A stretch of DNA of 64,000 bases from Topomyia yanbarensis (lineage: Eukaryota; Arthropoda; Insecta; Diptera; Culicidae), in assembly GCF_030247195.1 (NCBI RefSeq), contig NC_080670.1:211532546-211596545 (forward strand), in the 5' to 3' direction. Below are positions 48,101-60,461 of this stretch, piece after piece. Position 1 is the stretch's first letter. Each line of letters starts with the position of its first letter. Both the position numbers and the translations under genes were made by a program. The notes beneath the pieces were generated by a model, which saw only the letters and a program-made list of their open reading frames with translations, had not been told where the DNA came from and did not search any database.

Positions 48101-48810
48101 AGGCACGTCTGTCAATAAAAGTGCTGAACGAGCAGTGTCCCCGACTAACCGACTGACTGAAGACTGCCTGACTGACTGGTGAGATATATCGGAAAATGTG
48201 TCGACGTGGCGAAGGCCGTTGGTTGTTTGTGATCTAGTTTTTCATGGTCTCACGGACCCACCGGTAGTAGAATAAGATGATTCAATTCGGACTAAGGCAT
48301 TATGCAAAAAGTTTGAAGTAAATTGGAAGGAATAGAAAGCTGATTTGGAATGGCAATAACCAATCAGCTGTTTGTTGAGCGAACTTGTAAAATCACAAAC
48401 CAAAACACTTGACAAACCGATTTAAAAAACAATCGCACACTATTGTGCAATTATTTTTTAAATCTATTTGTCAAAACTCAAACGAATTCGTCAAGTAGTC
48501 GGTGCAATATTTGAAATATATACAATAAATTATTGCCAAAAAATTACCGTGGAACCGCTGGATTCTGTACATGCAATTTACGCATAGCAATCTGTTTCTC
48601 ATAAGCCCATAGCGTTGTCTGAGCGAAAAACGTCGTGCAGCATGGCGAGGTAGGGTGGACTAGATACGAGAAATTGATTTCATATTGAACAATGATAAAT
48701 TAACGAATCTGTTTATGAATCAAAAGAAACTGATTTCAATACACGGGCTATTTCTTTATTCAAACTTAGAGTTGGCAGAATAGCAACATAGTGGATGAAA
48801 ATAATGCCCG
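45141..48810. other. Region without recognisable genes
   Basis: A perfect 12-bp hairpin, ATTTGGTACCCT and AGGGTACCAAAT with a 6-base loop, is at 46353-46382. Bases 46900-47160 and 47280-47360 are GC-richer. Several ORFs of 60-90 codons lack motifs. I see no splice-supported exon. Confidence 0.35.
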
Positions 48811-49500
48811 AAGCAGAATACAAAAATCAGCTCATGTTGATGAATTGCGCGGTCAAAAATTAAAGTTGGAGAGATTAACCATTTTTCATAGAACCTCTTT
48901 AGCTATATCAGAATGTGAATGACGGCTATAAACTTCAAGCGTAGAATTCGAGCCTGAATTCTTTATCAGGGTCATTTGGGTGAATGCCGATTGGCAGAAT
49001 ATTTGAGCCACTGCTATTTGGCAGAATGAATCAATTGACCGGATGTAGTTTGGCAGAATGCCGTTTAGTCGATTGCCATTTGGTCAAACACGTCACTGGA
49101 ACGAAAAGCAGTTTGACTGCTTAACAGTAATTAAGAAATGCATACACGTGATCTAATTAGAATCGAATGTGATTAATCTGTCCTTATTTTTAGCATGAGC
49201 TGTTCTTTCTATATATTTGTTTAAAATATTTTAATGAGAAAATTGTATCATATTTGTCTTGTCCTTGGTAGAGTTAGGCAAAATATGATTTAATTTTAAA
49301 ACGAGGGAAGTAATGATTGTCGACATGTGTGTTTTACATAAAATTTAACATATTTTATTTGATAAATTTTTGCTAACGAGATGCTGTGCTGCTTAAAAAT
49401 ACTCATATGGATAAGGAAGTAACTGCCGACATTTATTTTCACTGCTGACTTTCTTGACTAAAAAGAGTCTAAAGTTATCCGTCAAGTTAAAGAAACGGGG
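48811..49500. repeat. Direct repeat A, copy 1
   Basis: About 690 bases match 52006-52690 (diverged). Shared blocks are CAGAATACAAAAATCAG/CAAGAATCAG, CATGTTGATGAATT, CGAATGTGATT, TTAGCATGAGCTG and CGACATTTATTTT. Within it, TTTGGCAGAATG-like words at 48960-49100 form a small internal repeat missing from copy 2. Confidence 0.7.
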
Positions 49501-49639
49501 ACTGTTCAAAAACATCGTGAAAAAGTGCCCTGAATTCTGGAACAATCACGTTTTTACGTTACGAAAACAGGACAATGAACAAAAATGACGTGTTTTGTAA
49601 TTATGTTCCATTTCCCGCCAGCAACGCCTAAATAATGCT

Positions 49640-50540
49640 TTTATTTGTGGAGATATTTGATTTTGTTTTGTGAACTTCAGCCACGGTTTCCGAATACCAT
49701 TACCAAATCGGTTTTCTGTACGTAAACTAGATCACAACTTTTTGGAAAATTATTCATAAAACCAAAGGTTGAATCGAGACTTTATTCATAGCTTTTGGAA
49801 CATTATTGACAGTACGACTATGCGACGTGAACTTCATTCATGATATGTTACAGTATATATACGTTGCGAATTAGTTCACAAAATCAAAACATAGTTTCTC
49901 GTGAACTATTTCACGAAACCCAGAATATTATTCACGAATCCTTTTAATGATCGTAAACTAATTCATAATTCCAAATATACTAGTTACGATTCAATATTCG
50001 TGCTCGTAAAATAGTTAACAAAATCATAAAATATCATTCATGTATACGTGAACTGATTCATGATTACTAGCGATTTAATCACAACTCACCATTCATGCTC
50101 GCGAATAGGTCACAAAATCATGGGACAATTTTCATAAATTCGGAACTGGTTCATGATTTCTAATATATTAATCACGACTTACGATTCGAGCTCGCGAAAT
50201 AGTTCACTAGATCGAAACATATTCATGTATACGTGAACCGATTCATGATTCTTAGCGAATGACCATTCGTGCTCGTGAAATAGTTCAGAAAATCATGAAA
50301 TCTCATTCATGGAAACGTGAACTGGTTCACGATTCCTGGTATAATTTCCACGACAGACCATTCGTGCTCGTGAAATAGTCTACAAAAACATGAAATATTG
50401 TTCATGGATTGGAGAACTGGTTCACGATACGTAGTATATGATTCACGATCTATTTTGAGTACTTGTGATATTTAGAAGACATCCGCAATCATTTCCGATT
50501 TCATTCAACTCTGTATATGTTCTTGAAATTTTCACGTGAA
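49640..50540. repeat. Minisatellite of about 92 bp, CTCGTGAAATAGTTCAC unit
   Basis: ATTCGTGCTCGTGAAATAG-like cores begin at 49996, 50091, 50183, 50264 and 50360, with earlier decayed copies. Each unit contains GTGAACTGGTTCACGATT, itself a short palindrome. Confidence 0.8.
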
Positions 50541-50899
50541 CTCGTTCACAAAAACCGGATTTTTTTATGAAATTTGTAGTTGCTCCCAGCTTCTAGCGAG
50601 TAGTAAGACATAAGTAAACTATTAGGACTTCGAACATCGTTTTTCATTTGATAAGGTTTAATGTACTGTCCGGACAGAAAAAGAAAACTGCGCTGAGTCA
50701 CAAGAGTCATGTTTGTGATGTAGTTCACAGAACAAGATACCGCGATTCAGTCACTGTTTTATAATCCAATTTATATTATCACGTTACTGCGAGTAAAAAA
50801 TCCAATAGTAATTAAACATGGACGTGAGTCACATTACTCCACTTGTCATATTCGAAAGTGAGCTCAGGAATAAAACATCTCGTTAACGTGCCAATGAAT

Positions 50900-51310
50900 T
50901 CCGAAAATCGTGACTAAAACACTGAAATCATGAACATAAATTACACTACTCGTGAATAAAATATCAAAAAGAGTGACTGTGATCCTGAAATCATGAACAC
51001 AAATCACCCTCCTTGTGACTGAAATATCACGATAGCGTGAATAGAAATTACGGAAATTGTGAGTGGGATCCTGAAATCATGAACATAAGTCACACTATTC
51101 TGCCGAAAAAATCCAACACGAAACACGTGAAAAAATATCACGAAAACGTGAATATAAATTACGAATATCGAAATTAAGACCCTGAAATCATGAAACATAA
51201 ATCATGCTACTGTGCCAGAAAAATCATTAATAAAATATCAACGTGATAGGAAGTTAAGAAGATACGAAAATCGCAACAAAGCTTCTGAAATCATGAACAT
51301 CGTTTAAATG
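50900..51310. repeat. Second minisatellite, CTGAAATCATGAACATAA unit
   Basis: CTGAAATCATGAACA-like cores lie at 50922, 50984, 51071, 51182 and 51285. Unit length varies between 62 and 111 bases. It shares words (ATCATGAA, ACGTGAA) with the array to its left and may be a derivative of it. Confidence 0.7.
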
Positions 51311-51593
51311 TCGGTTCTTTAAGTTGATATCCTTTATACAAACCAATGTATGGTAGTTGTCTCATAAGTCTCAGATGACTATTATCTTGCTCCAAACAAG
51401 CCTAGTCTGGTGGGCAATTGGCATCCGGCGGCAGAAACCCAAAATTGATCCACTAGGTTCCTGCTCCTATGTTGTAAGATTCATGCATCTTTTAGACTTT
51501 CTTATTTTTTCTCATATCATTCTTCTTAGTATAGTTAGAGCAATAATAAATTACGAACGTGTGAAATTGCTAGTATGTCCTTTGCACAAAGTA

Positions 51594-52020
51594 ATGTTTT
51601 CAGTGCTGTTAGTATTTATTTACGTCAGCTTAAAATTATTTCATATTTTCGTATGCCATGATTTCAATAACTCGCCTACAGCTAATGACCACCGTCAGGA
51701 TGACAGAACTCCGCCTTTCGGGGATCCCTTGCTTGTTTTCATTGTCTTTGTCGTATTTCCTAGCATGGTAGTGTTATTTCACTGTTTATAACCATTGCTT
51801 TGGTCCAATTTATTGTGTAAATAACAAACCCTTTGTGTTCTCAATTTCTCATACTAATACTGAACTATGTGATGGATTATCGAAAGATCCCTCTATGTCG
51901 AGAAAGGTTGCAAGTGAGAATTTTTCACTTTCTGCAATCTTCCAACCAATAATTGCAACGCATCTATTATTGCTTTGTTTCGTTAATCTGCAAATTGTCC
52001 ATAGTGTCCAGAGCAGAATA
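51594..52020 (-). pseudogene. LINE reverse transcriptase fragment, copy B1
   Basis: The minus strand reads SLATFLDIEGSFDN (51873-51915), the first catalytic block of a LINE reverse transcriptase (F-x-DIEGAFDN). A GGVLS block near 51690-51720, the PQGGVLSP region in degenerate form, follows. Stops and frameshifts interrupt it. The second copy is at 52871-53130. Confidence 0.65.
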
Positions 52021-52690
52021 CAAGAATCAGTTCATGTTGATGAATTTCACGGCCATAAATTAAGGTTCGAGAGACTAAACACGCTTCGTCGAAACTCTTC
52101 AATTATTAAAATGTTGCGACTATGAATTTCAAGCGTCAAATTTGGACTGGTATTTTTCAATGGCTGAACACGGTTTGATAGTATGTCGTTCAACTGATTG
52201 TCATTTGATTAAATGCGTCCCTTCATTGAATAACCAGAGTAACAGCAACAGAGAAATATCCACATGACCAAATCAGTTTCGAATGTGATTGATTTGTCTT
52301 ACATAATTATGTCTACAATGTTTGAAGTTAATAATACAAATAGCTTGTAAATATTTTCCTTTTGTTAGCATGAGCTGCGATATGAAACCTTTGTATAAAA
52401 TATTTTGACAAGAAAATGGTGTGACCCTTCGTGGAGCTCTAAAAAATCTTATTTTAATCCAAAAAAGAGAAGTATTGATGGACGACATGCATGTTTTACA
52501 CAAAAATTTAAGATATTTTATCAGATTTTTTACTAATGTGATGATGACCTTTTTTTAAATTTACCCATATGGGCAAAAAAATAAATACATTTATCCTAGC
52601 ACTATCATAAGCCGACATTTATTTTGATTGCTGAGTTTCTTGATTTACAAGAAGTCTTAAGTTATTCGCCAATTTCCAAAGAGACCTGAA
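52006..52690. repeat. Direct repeat A, copy 2
   Basis: This is the partner of 48811-49500, 3.2 kb away and in the same orientation. In copy 2 the B block follows after only about 180 bases, whereas in copy 1 about 2.1 kb with both minisatellites lies between. Confidence 0.7.
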
Positions 52691-52870
52691 TTATTCAACA
52701 TTCTGTTTCGTTTTCCAAAATGAAATAGTATAATTATTCAAATTCTTTTTAAGCAAGTTTGGTGGCACAGGTTTATGGTATTAGTCTCACACGCCTCAAA
52801 GAAATTTAACTTAATCTTAATATAATATTATATATAATTAATATATCTAAGATATATCCAATAGAAATAA

Positions 52871-53130
52871 GGTTTTCAATGCAGTTGATATTCATTTTGG
52901 GCCGTTCAAAATTATTTCATATTCTCGTGTAACTCGTCTACGGCTAAGAACCACAGTCAGGGTGACAGAACTCCGCCTTGAGGGAAACCCCTGTTTGTTT
53001 TCATTGTCCGTGTCGTGTTTCTAAGCATGGTAGTGTAATTTCAGTTTATTCTTCAGTCTTCCAACCAATAATTATTAGTTAAGATCTACCAAACAATAAT
53101 TTACTGTTGCTTTGTTGTGTTAATCCGCGA
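52871..53130 (-). pseudogene. LINE reverse transcriptase fragment, copy B2
   Basis: The minus strand reads RGFPQGGVLSP then LWFLAVDEL with a one-stop interruption, the domain following the first catalytic Asp of LINE reverse transcriptases. The part matching FLDIEG of copy B1 is deleted. The bases match 51594-51790 (offset 1277). Confidence 0.65.
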
Positions 53131-54340
53131 ATGGAAATTCCCTGGACATTGTTTCAAGCGCCCTAATTTATTATCCTTTTCTCCATATTCTACAGAAATA
53201 TGCAGGTCAAGCGGGTTGACATAAAAATTAGTAATTCTCCACAGCATTTAGTATAATATTTAAGGGTTAAAGAATCTCGTCAGGCATGGAACAATACGCT
53301 GCTTTTTGTAGCATTATTGCGTTCCATTTCCATCCATCTTCGGCGATTTTAAAGGTCCAAAAGCATCCACTACTGGATCTGCATATACCGTGGTGGCTAT
53401 TACATGAGCTTCGGTACTAGTGTCACATGAGTAAGAATGTAGTTAAATTTGTTTTTATGACTCTACAACACTTTTTTAAAGATCTTCTAATTTCTACATT
53501 GAATACCGCAAGAGACTTTTTATACGCATCTCACTGTACAGTCCGTTTGGCTTTGTTGAAGGCTTTCCTGGAAAGTTTTTCTAGGGTGACGTGTCCTTAC
53601 TAGATGTACGCGTTTCTATTGAATCTATACGTTTGACGCAAGAAAAAAATGATCACGTAAACTGGAGACCGAAAACACTAAAACGTCAAACGGAGCAGAC
53701 CAAGCTGCAATTACCTACACTCCAACCCACCTATCAGTTTGTAGCAGCACGCGAAAGGGTCTCTAGAGAAGAGCCGCCCTCTGTATACGTTTCTGTGTGT
53801 GCTATTAGAAACAAATCAAACTATCAATTAGTATTAGTAGGCGTAGCTCTTTCAGTTTTGACTTGACAGTGGGTGAATTAGAGTTGTTTTTTTCGTTGAT
53901 TATCAAACAGCTGTTCTAAGGACCGTGAGTTATTTTCTACCAGATTGTCAACGTTGTGTAGTTGTTATCCAGTTGATATAGAAACAGAAAAGAAAAAAAG
54001 GGGACTTTAGAAAAGGTTCGAGATATGAAATAAGTTTTTAAAAATGAAATATAACCCGACGGACCATTCTCATGAGTCGAAGACGAACTAATCAATTTCC
54101 TTCTTAGGGAGAAATATAGAAAACCGATAACATCGAATCTACCCAAACCAGACACCGGCAAAACGACTTTGCAAAACAATATTGTCACAAGGTACCACGC
54201 AACTTCAAAATAAACTTGCTTTCAATGCATACGCCCGGTACCCCAACAGAGCAAAACCACATCAGATGATGGATGGTTGTTAATCGGGAAGGATTCAACC
54301 CTTGAGGTCATTCTCCTCCCTGGACGACCGTCAGTTTTCC
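53131..54340. other. Unassigned region
   Basis: A 91-codon plus-strand ORF at 53591-53866 and an 83-codon minus-strand ORF at 53937-54188 show no family motif. Nothing else stands out. Confidence 0.3.
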
Positions 54341-55520
54341 GGGATCGCTCCTTTGTCGTTTGCAACGACGCTTGAAACAAACAGCAACAACCATCGACAG
54401 CCTCTCCGTTCTCGGTCCTAGCTGGCAGGCAGTCGGTCGGCGTGCATCAAAACAAGCCGACTACTACAGCCGGGGCTGGGGCGGCGGTGGCGGCGTTCTT
54501 CGAGCCCGACCCGAATGGCAGAGGAACACGCAAGATGAAAAGATTCCTTTTGCAAGGAAAATTTCTTGCATAGTTTCGTCGAGATTCCTCTTCCAAAGCA
54601 GCCAACAACGTTTCAAGATTTGTGTGTTGGGGTTTTGAACCTGCCGTGTGCTGGTTGGGCGGACCGGAGGAGAAGTAGGAGAACGTTTCATATTTTAACA
54701 TTCAGCCGCCACCGACGCCGCCGCCATTGCCGTCGTCGTTGGTCGTCGTGATGTGCTGCACATCCATGCCGAAATGCGAAATCAGTGCACAAAACACAGA
54801 AACGGAACGGAACGGAACGAAACACAGCAGGCGCGCCTGAATGTTGGCCCAAGAAATGGCCACGACCAGCGAGCGTGTCCGTGGAGCGAAGCGTTCAAAT
54901 ATTCCAACAATCTTCCGCACCGAGGAGACTGACTATCCGAGCGAGCGAGCGAGCGAATGGCTGGCTGGGCTGGTCGGTCGGTCGCTGGTTGCAGGAGGAT
55001 GCTGTTTTCACGATGGAACGATGCCGAACAATTTGCGTCGTCGTCGTCGGCGTCGTTGTTGTCCTCCGGTGGGTACTCCGGTGATTCCGCGAATGGGACA
55101 GAGCGTCTCGCGGACCTCACAAATGGAGATCAAAATATCTGCACGCCTTGTGCGATGTGTTGTGATTTGGATGAATCGTCCTTCAGTTGGTTTCAGTTGG
55201 TCAAAATCTGCGAAAGTTGCTAATATCATTGAATCACGGGTAACCTTCTTACGTCTTACGCAACTATTTAGGAACAAGTTTCTACGCTTGACGCCGCGTT
55301 TGTTACTTGCAACGGCGAAACTAGGAATTCCTACTCCATTCCACCATCTAACTAGCTATCCTCCGCTAGTTTCTCAACGATTCTCAGAATTTTCCCTGCC
55401 ACTGCACCTGTTGGCTTTCCTTCAAAGACACGTACATATAAGTACCTACCGCTACCACTCGCACCCCCTCTTCCCCTATTTGTTGTGAGCTCCACAGTAG
55501 CTTGTGCGTTTTAATTTCTC
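54341..55520. other. GC-rich island with the longest open frame in the window
   Basis: A 215-codon plus-strand ORF (54841-55488) and several overlapping ORFs on both strands sit in a CG-rich block with CGTCGTCG and GAGCGAGCGAGCGAGC repeats. The encoded protein has an Arg run, no domain, and the overlapping frames are equally open, so I read it as a compositional effect. Such islands often mark promoters or 5' exons in insect genomes, so an untranslated exon is possible. I cannot show one. Confidence 0.35.
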
Positions 55521-55924
55521 CATGTACACAAATAAATAATTAAAATTTTCCTTCCACTTATTCATTACCAATTAACGCATTTCATACAGACCGTGTACGT
55601 GCAGTTTTGTGTTTATTTCCCTTCCTTCTCCCAGCCTACTGAGTTCGGCATCCACGGCCTCAGCTTGTTTCAGTGATACACTCGCACGGTTGCGGTGACT
55701 GCTTGCGCTGCTGAGCGACTGGTTGGGCTTTTTGTGTATGCGAACATCTACCTAGATGCGCCACAGCCAACACAGACACGGCACGGACGCATCACAGTTT
55801 TCAATCAAAGCAATTCGTGGTTGATATAGGCTAACATCCAGTTAGTCAAATATCAGCTGCAATCTACACATTTTAGAGAAAAGTTAATAAAATTAATTAC
55901 TAGATCGGGTTGATGTAGTGTTGG

Positions 55925-56385
55925 TTCTCCTTGATGGCGTTCCAAGGGGTTTCAGTCATTTTTAATTACGGTTACCATACGTCGTGGTTTTCAAGGACAT
56001 GTCCAAGTCTAGCATCCTACATAACCGGGAGTATGGAAAGTCGCGCTCAAACTGCTATTATTTACTTCAACCTATCCGTCGTTTTCCATATAATAAACGT
56101 TAAAATGGAGAAGTTTGGAGTGAACCGTATTTTTGCAGCTGTTTAGATCCTTCAAGAGATAATTAGATTAGATATTGCCAGGTGCTTTGTTACATCAGGT
56201 ATAGCACAGGGAAGCTACTTGGGACAGTTGATTTTTCTGCTTTATTTCAACGACGTGTATTTAATTCCAAAACTCCTCGCCGGTTCTGAAAAACGATCTG
56301 AACATATTTCGTCTCATCCGCTCATTTTATGATTGTCCCTTTTTTCAACAACAGCATGAAACTTTCGCTGATGATGGTGTAGCAA
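55925..56385 (+). pseudogene. Jockey-like LINE reverse transcriptase fragment
   Basis: Frames read IIYFNLSVVFHIINVKMEKFG (compare the YFDLKAAFDxINH block with KMEKFG), then TSGIAQGSYLGQLIFLLYFND (compare SGVPQGSHLGPLLFLLYIND), then LNIFRLIRSFYDCPFFQQQ. The order matches the reverse transcriptase palm up to a point just past the YADD region, where the fragment stops. The catalytic Asp pair of the YADD motif is lost. Frameshifts separate the blocks. Confidence 0.75.
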
Positions 56386-56704
56386 GAACTAGGTGAGTGT
56401 AAATCCGAAAAAGTGCTTGGTGATCAAATTGAAAGACTTTCTCTACCTGCCGGACCCCCAGAACTTTTTTTACTGACGAAATTTTGCCTGTCAGACCCCA
56501 GATTTTTTGAACTACCGAAAGCTTAGAGAGAAGGCACAGTCGATTGAGAGGTAACGTGAGAAACACTTCTCTCTTTTTACTCGCCTGATATGGTCACCCT
56601 AGTTTTTAATTAGGTTCACTTTCCCTTCAAATCAGTACTAATGTTGTTTACCTTTGTTATAATTTACTAGTTTAAATTTGTTGATATTAATAATGAGTAC
56701 AAAA

Positions 56705-56739
56705 GAGGTGGGCGGGTAATACCAGGGAATTATCTGGAG
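56705..56739 (+). repeat. Diverged hairpin module
   Basis: GAGGTGGGCGGGTAATACC, followed by GGAATTATCTGGAG, is a diverged copy of the 33-bp module in the histone composite. A GTTGAATACA block follows, as GTAGAATACA does elsewhere. The hairpin arms no longer pair well. Confidence 0.55.
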
Positions 56740-57039
56740 TTACGTTGAATACACTTAAGCCTTTTAAATCAAAGGAGTATTGTTTTAAGAATATGTACTT
56801 CTTAGTATTGCTCTAGGTGTTTTTGAAAAGAGAAAACTACGCCGTAGCTGATAGCTCCAGAATGCGTAATTTTAATTCTTTTAAGAAATAAGTGCGGCCT
56901 AGCCGGTACATTGCTTTGAAGATACACACAATGCCACTTTTTCTGCTTATTGGGGAAAAGCAGATTCATATGACTATGGCATGACCTTTTTTCGAGAATA
57001 GGCTCGTCATTTTATCATAGCAATACTAGTATAGAACCT

Positions 57040-59960
57040 CTATCAAAAATGTTAGTAATAGCATAAATATATTAAAAAGACCAAAACAAAAAGAAAGAGA
57101 ACATTAGAGAAAAAATACAAAAAAAATACAATAATGAAATGAGGGAATAAATGAAAAAATATAGAAATAATGGTGAAATGGAAACAATAACAAATATACG
57201 ATAAAAGCCAGCATGAGCAAATAGTGAAATACTACAAAGGTCAAATGAAAATATAGCGAAGACGGTGAACTTCTCTTTAAAAATAGTGAGACGTAAAAAA
57301 AACAAATTAGATCAAATAATCACAATGAATTGAAAATCTAAAAACCAACTAAATGGTCGTTACGTCACTTAGAACTAGATAACTGTAAAAGAGAAATAAT
57401 GAAAAAATGCAAATAAATAAACGCTTTAAAAAGTCACAAAATAAAAAATGTGGGCAAAGCACAGAAAATCGAAATTGTAAGAAAGAGATAACATAACTAA
57501 AAAAATGAAACTAGAAAGAAAGTAAACGAAAAAAAATGAAAATAGAAGAGCACGTAAATTTACAGAAATTTACAAAATATGAGCATTATGGCTATTATGA
57601 AAACAGACAAATGTTAAATTAAAATTTAAAGTAGTAGTAAAAATGTGTAATTAAAAAAAACATAGAAAAGCACAACACATGCACAATGCACATAAAATGT
57701 TATTTTAAAAGCAAATCCACAATTTAAAAAATAGAACACATGAACAAAATATAAAAGGAATAATTTGTGAATCGTCAATCGAGTAAGAACTATATAAGAT
57801 TAAATCTGAAAAAAACGAAGAAACACGAACAATACAAAATACAAAAGCTTCAAAATTATGAAAATTATTAAAACAATAAATAAATGAATAAAAAAACAAA
57901 AATGGCTAAATAGAACTCAGAAAAGTTGGAATGAAATGTTTCGTGTTTCACCAACTTGCTGTCATTTAGACTATACATCCAAACCAACACCAAATTGGCG
58001 CCAGTTAGACACAAAATACAAACAGTTCACAGAACATATGTGAGCAGTGTTGCCACATTTTATTCTGTACCTGGAGTGAAAAAATCTTTTCCATATTTTT
58101 TGAGAAAATCTGTACCAAAATTTGCACCAATAAAAAGGTTAATACATTCGTTTAGCTAGTTCCCTAAAGTATATTCTTTTCTTGTATTTCTTCGTTTATG
58201 CCAACTAAGCTGAGACACTAAGCTCTTTTATAAATTCTGTACACACTTTCTCAACATTACTTAACTGTCTGCCAAACAATTTTTTTTTTCGTTTTACAAT
58301 TTTAGCTCCGGAAATCTGTACCATTCTGTACTTTTTCACAAAATTCTGTAATTTGTACCGTCCGGAATCTGCACCAATAAAAATCTAAAAATCTGTACTT
58401 TTGTAGATAAATCTGTACTTGTGGTAACACTGTATGTGAGTGCCTCAAGCAACTGGCTGATACCGAGTGATGTTTCAGTTAGCCAAGTTTGGATATATAT
58501 AGTCTGACAGTTAGTTGGTGTCAGTCAATGACGAGTGGACATTCAAATCCAACTTTTCTTTCACAAAATAGAAAAAATTGAAAAGGAAACTTCGAAAAAT
58601 AAATGAAAATGAAGTAATAAAACACGACAAAATAGAGAAAATCATTTCTTATAAAAATGGAACGAAATTTCTTCTAAAAAACTAAAAGAAATGAAAATCA
58701 TCAAAAAGTGAAAACAAAATACAGATAAATGAAAAAATGCAACAAAAATGGTCAAGCTTTAACCAACTTAAGACTTGAGATGAGAATAAATAAAATTTCA
58801 AGAAATGAAAAAATACAATAAATAAACTAAGGCCAGCAGAAAATTTTAAAATAGTACGGCCTTAGTCACAAAATTAAAAAGAACGGATCATAAATCAGTG
58901 AAAAATGTTAAAATAGTATATCAAAAATGTGAAGAACTGCAAAAATATAAAACGCAATCAATAGGAAAAAAATTGAAAAAATTATAAAGCAAATGAAAAC
59001 AAGAAAGACAAATTTTACGAAATCAAAAGCTTTTCAAAATAATCAAGAAAACGACAATATTAAACTAAATATGGAAAGAAAAAACAGCAAAAATCAAAAA
59101 AACAGAAAGATATTTTCATTTGTAGTTTTTTTTAAATTAATAAATGTAGGATAAATTAAAAAATGAACGGCTGTGGAAATTTCAATAGTAAAAAAGTGAT
59201 AAAAATAGAATATTGACAAACGGAAAAAAATGAAAAGAAAGCCAAAGAACAAAAAGTAAATGAAAGCCATATTGAAAAATTGGTTAAAGTAATAAAAAAC
59301 GGTTATTTTTTTTTCTTAAAAAGTAAAATAAAATAAAAATAACCCTAACTGAAAAATTCCGCATGCGCAAAAAATATCTAAACGAGAAAATAAAAAATGT
59401 AAAGGCTTAAGAAAAGATTTAATAAACTTAAAAGAATCAAAATTTATAAAATTTAAAATAGAAATAACAAAAACTTGTCAAAAATAAAATCAGAAAATTA
59501 AACATATTAAAAGGAAACAACCGAAAAACAACAAAAACCGAAAAAAGAACGGAACAATAAAGCTGAGATAATTAAAAAAAAATATAAAAACTAACATCAG
59601 AAAAATATGACGTGGAAAAAATAACAATAGGGAATCAGGTAAAAATACAAATATTAAAGAATTAGCAAAATATCACAAGGATTTTGACAGTAAAAGGATC
59701 AAAATAAAAAAAAATTACTGACTACGGATTTCGTGAATTTTTATGTAAGCAATGCAAAAATGGAGTCAAAATGAAAAAAACATAAAAAAATTAATTCAAA
59801 ATTACTTCAGAAAAATTGGATAGCGTTGCAAAAAACTAAATCGCCAATAAATTAAAACGAAAAAAGGAAAGGGCTTTAACGATGGATTAAATGAAATTAA
59901 AGTCGAAAATAGTACACAATGGGGGAAAAAATTAAAAGAGAAAAATAAAAGTGACAAATC
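57040..59960 (+). repeat. Long A-rich, strand-asymmetric tract
   Basis: The plus strand is dominated by A (words such as AAAATGAAAAAATA, AACAAAATA) with far fewer T runs, over about 0.87 kb (57040-57910) and 1.4 kb (58560-59960). The middle, 57911-58559, is ordinary sequence carrying a hAT-like MITE. No period is obvious. Minus-strand ORFs here are Phe/Leu-rich artefacts. Confidence 0.7.
58037..58440. mobile_element. 388-bp hAT-like MITE with 8-bp target duplication
   Basis: The element proper is 58045-58432, flanked by an exact 8-bp repeat TATGTGAG (58037-58044 and 58433-58440). Ends are CAGTGTTGCCAC and, reverse-complemented, CAGTGTTACCAC. Internal TCTGTAC words recur many times. An 8-bp duplication with CAG-starting ends fits the hAT superfamily. 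It has no transposase. Confidence 0.88.
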
Positions 59961-59974
59961 GTTCACCTAATCAC

Positions 59975-60190
59975 AGAGGTGTTTTCATGTTTGCGAGATC
60001 GCGTGCGTAGGTGTGCATCGATGATCGCGATTGCATTGTATGCTCGTTTGTGACCAAGTTTGTATGATCGCGCTAGACTACAGCGTTTGTATGTTAATTG
60101 TGTTGATCGCAACTTTGTAACTTTGCGTGAATAAATTGCAAATTCGCGTGAGCTTTGCGCCAACCGTGATCCTAATATGTAATATTGACT
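59975..60190. repeat. GATCGCG repeat family, second locus
   Basis: GGTGTTTTCATG, GCGAGATCGCGTGCGTAGGT, GATCGCG words and GCGTGAATAAATTG match the 44130-45140 family. The locus continues, interrupted by insertions, to 62770. Confidence 0.7.
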
Positions 60191-60253
60191 GTAAAGGAGC
60201 AAACGTTTAAAGTGAATGAATTTATTGCTATACTACTAGGGAATCCTCCTATT

Positions 60254-60420
60254 GACGGATAGGCCGGCATAGCATATTTGGTAAATCTATTGACTTGTAA
60301 GCAGCTCATCTGGATTCGATTCCCAAACCCGTCCATAGGTTAGAGATTTTTCTAACCCGGAAAAAAGGGCAAATAACACTAAGGTTAAAACCTCTATAAT
60401 CAAAAATTTTAAAAAATAAG
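60254..60420 (+). mobile_element. tRNA-derived SINE, diverged copy
   Basis: The head is GACGGATAGGCCGGCATAGC with a B-box-like GGATTCGATTCC. The body TTTTTCTAACCC, ACACTAAGGTTAAAACCTCT and ATAATCAAAAATTTT follows. It matches the SINE at 6420-6582. Flanks share GAATCC, a weak target duplication. It lies inside the GATCGCG block. Confidence 0.8.
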
Positions 60421-60461
60421 AATAGAATCCGATACTAACTTTTGTATTGAAATTGACGGTA

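Noticed and set aside
48811..52690. Repeat A copies as LTRs of a retrotransposon
   Set aside because: Copies lack TG...CA ends and an internal gag-pol region. The interior is minisatellites and LINE debris on the minus strand.
54841..55488. 215-codon ORF as a protein-coding gene
   Set aside because: Overlapping frames on both strands are equally open in this GC-rich block, the product has no domain, and no splice or start context supports it.
57072..57899. Phe/Leu-rich minus-strand ORFs resembling membrane proteins
   Set aside because: They are the complement of A-rich low-complexity sequence.
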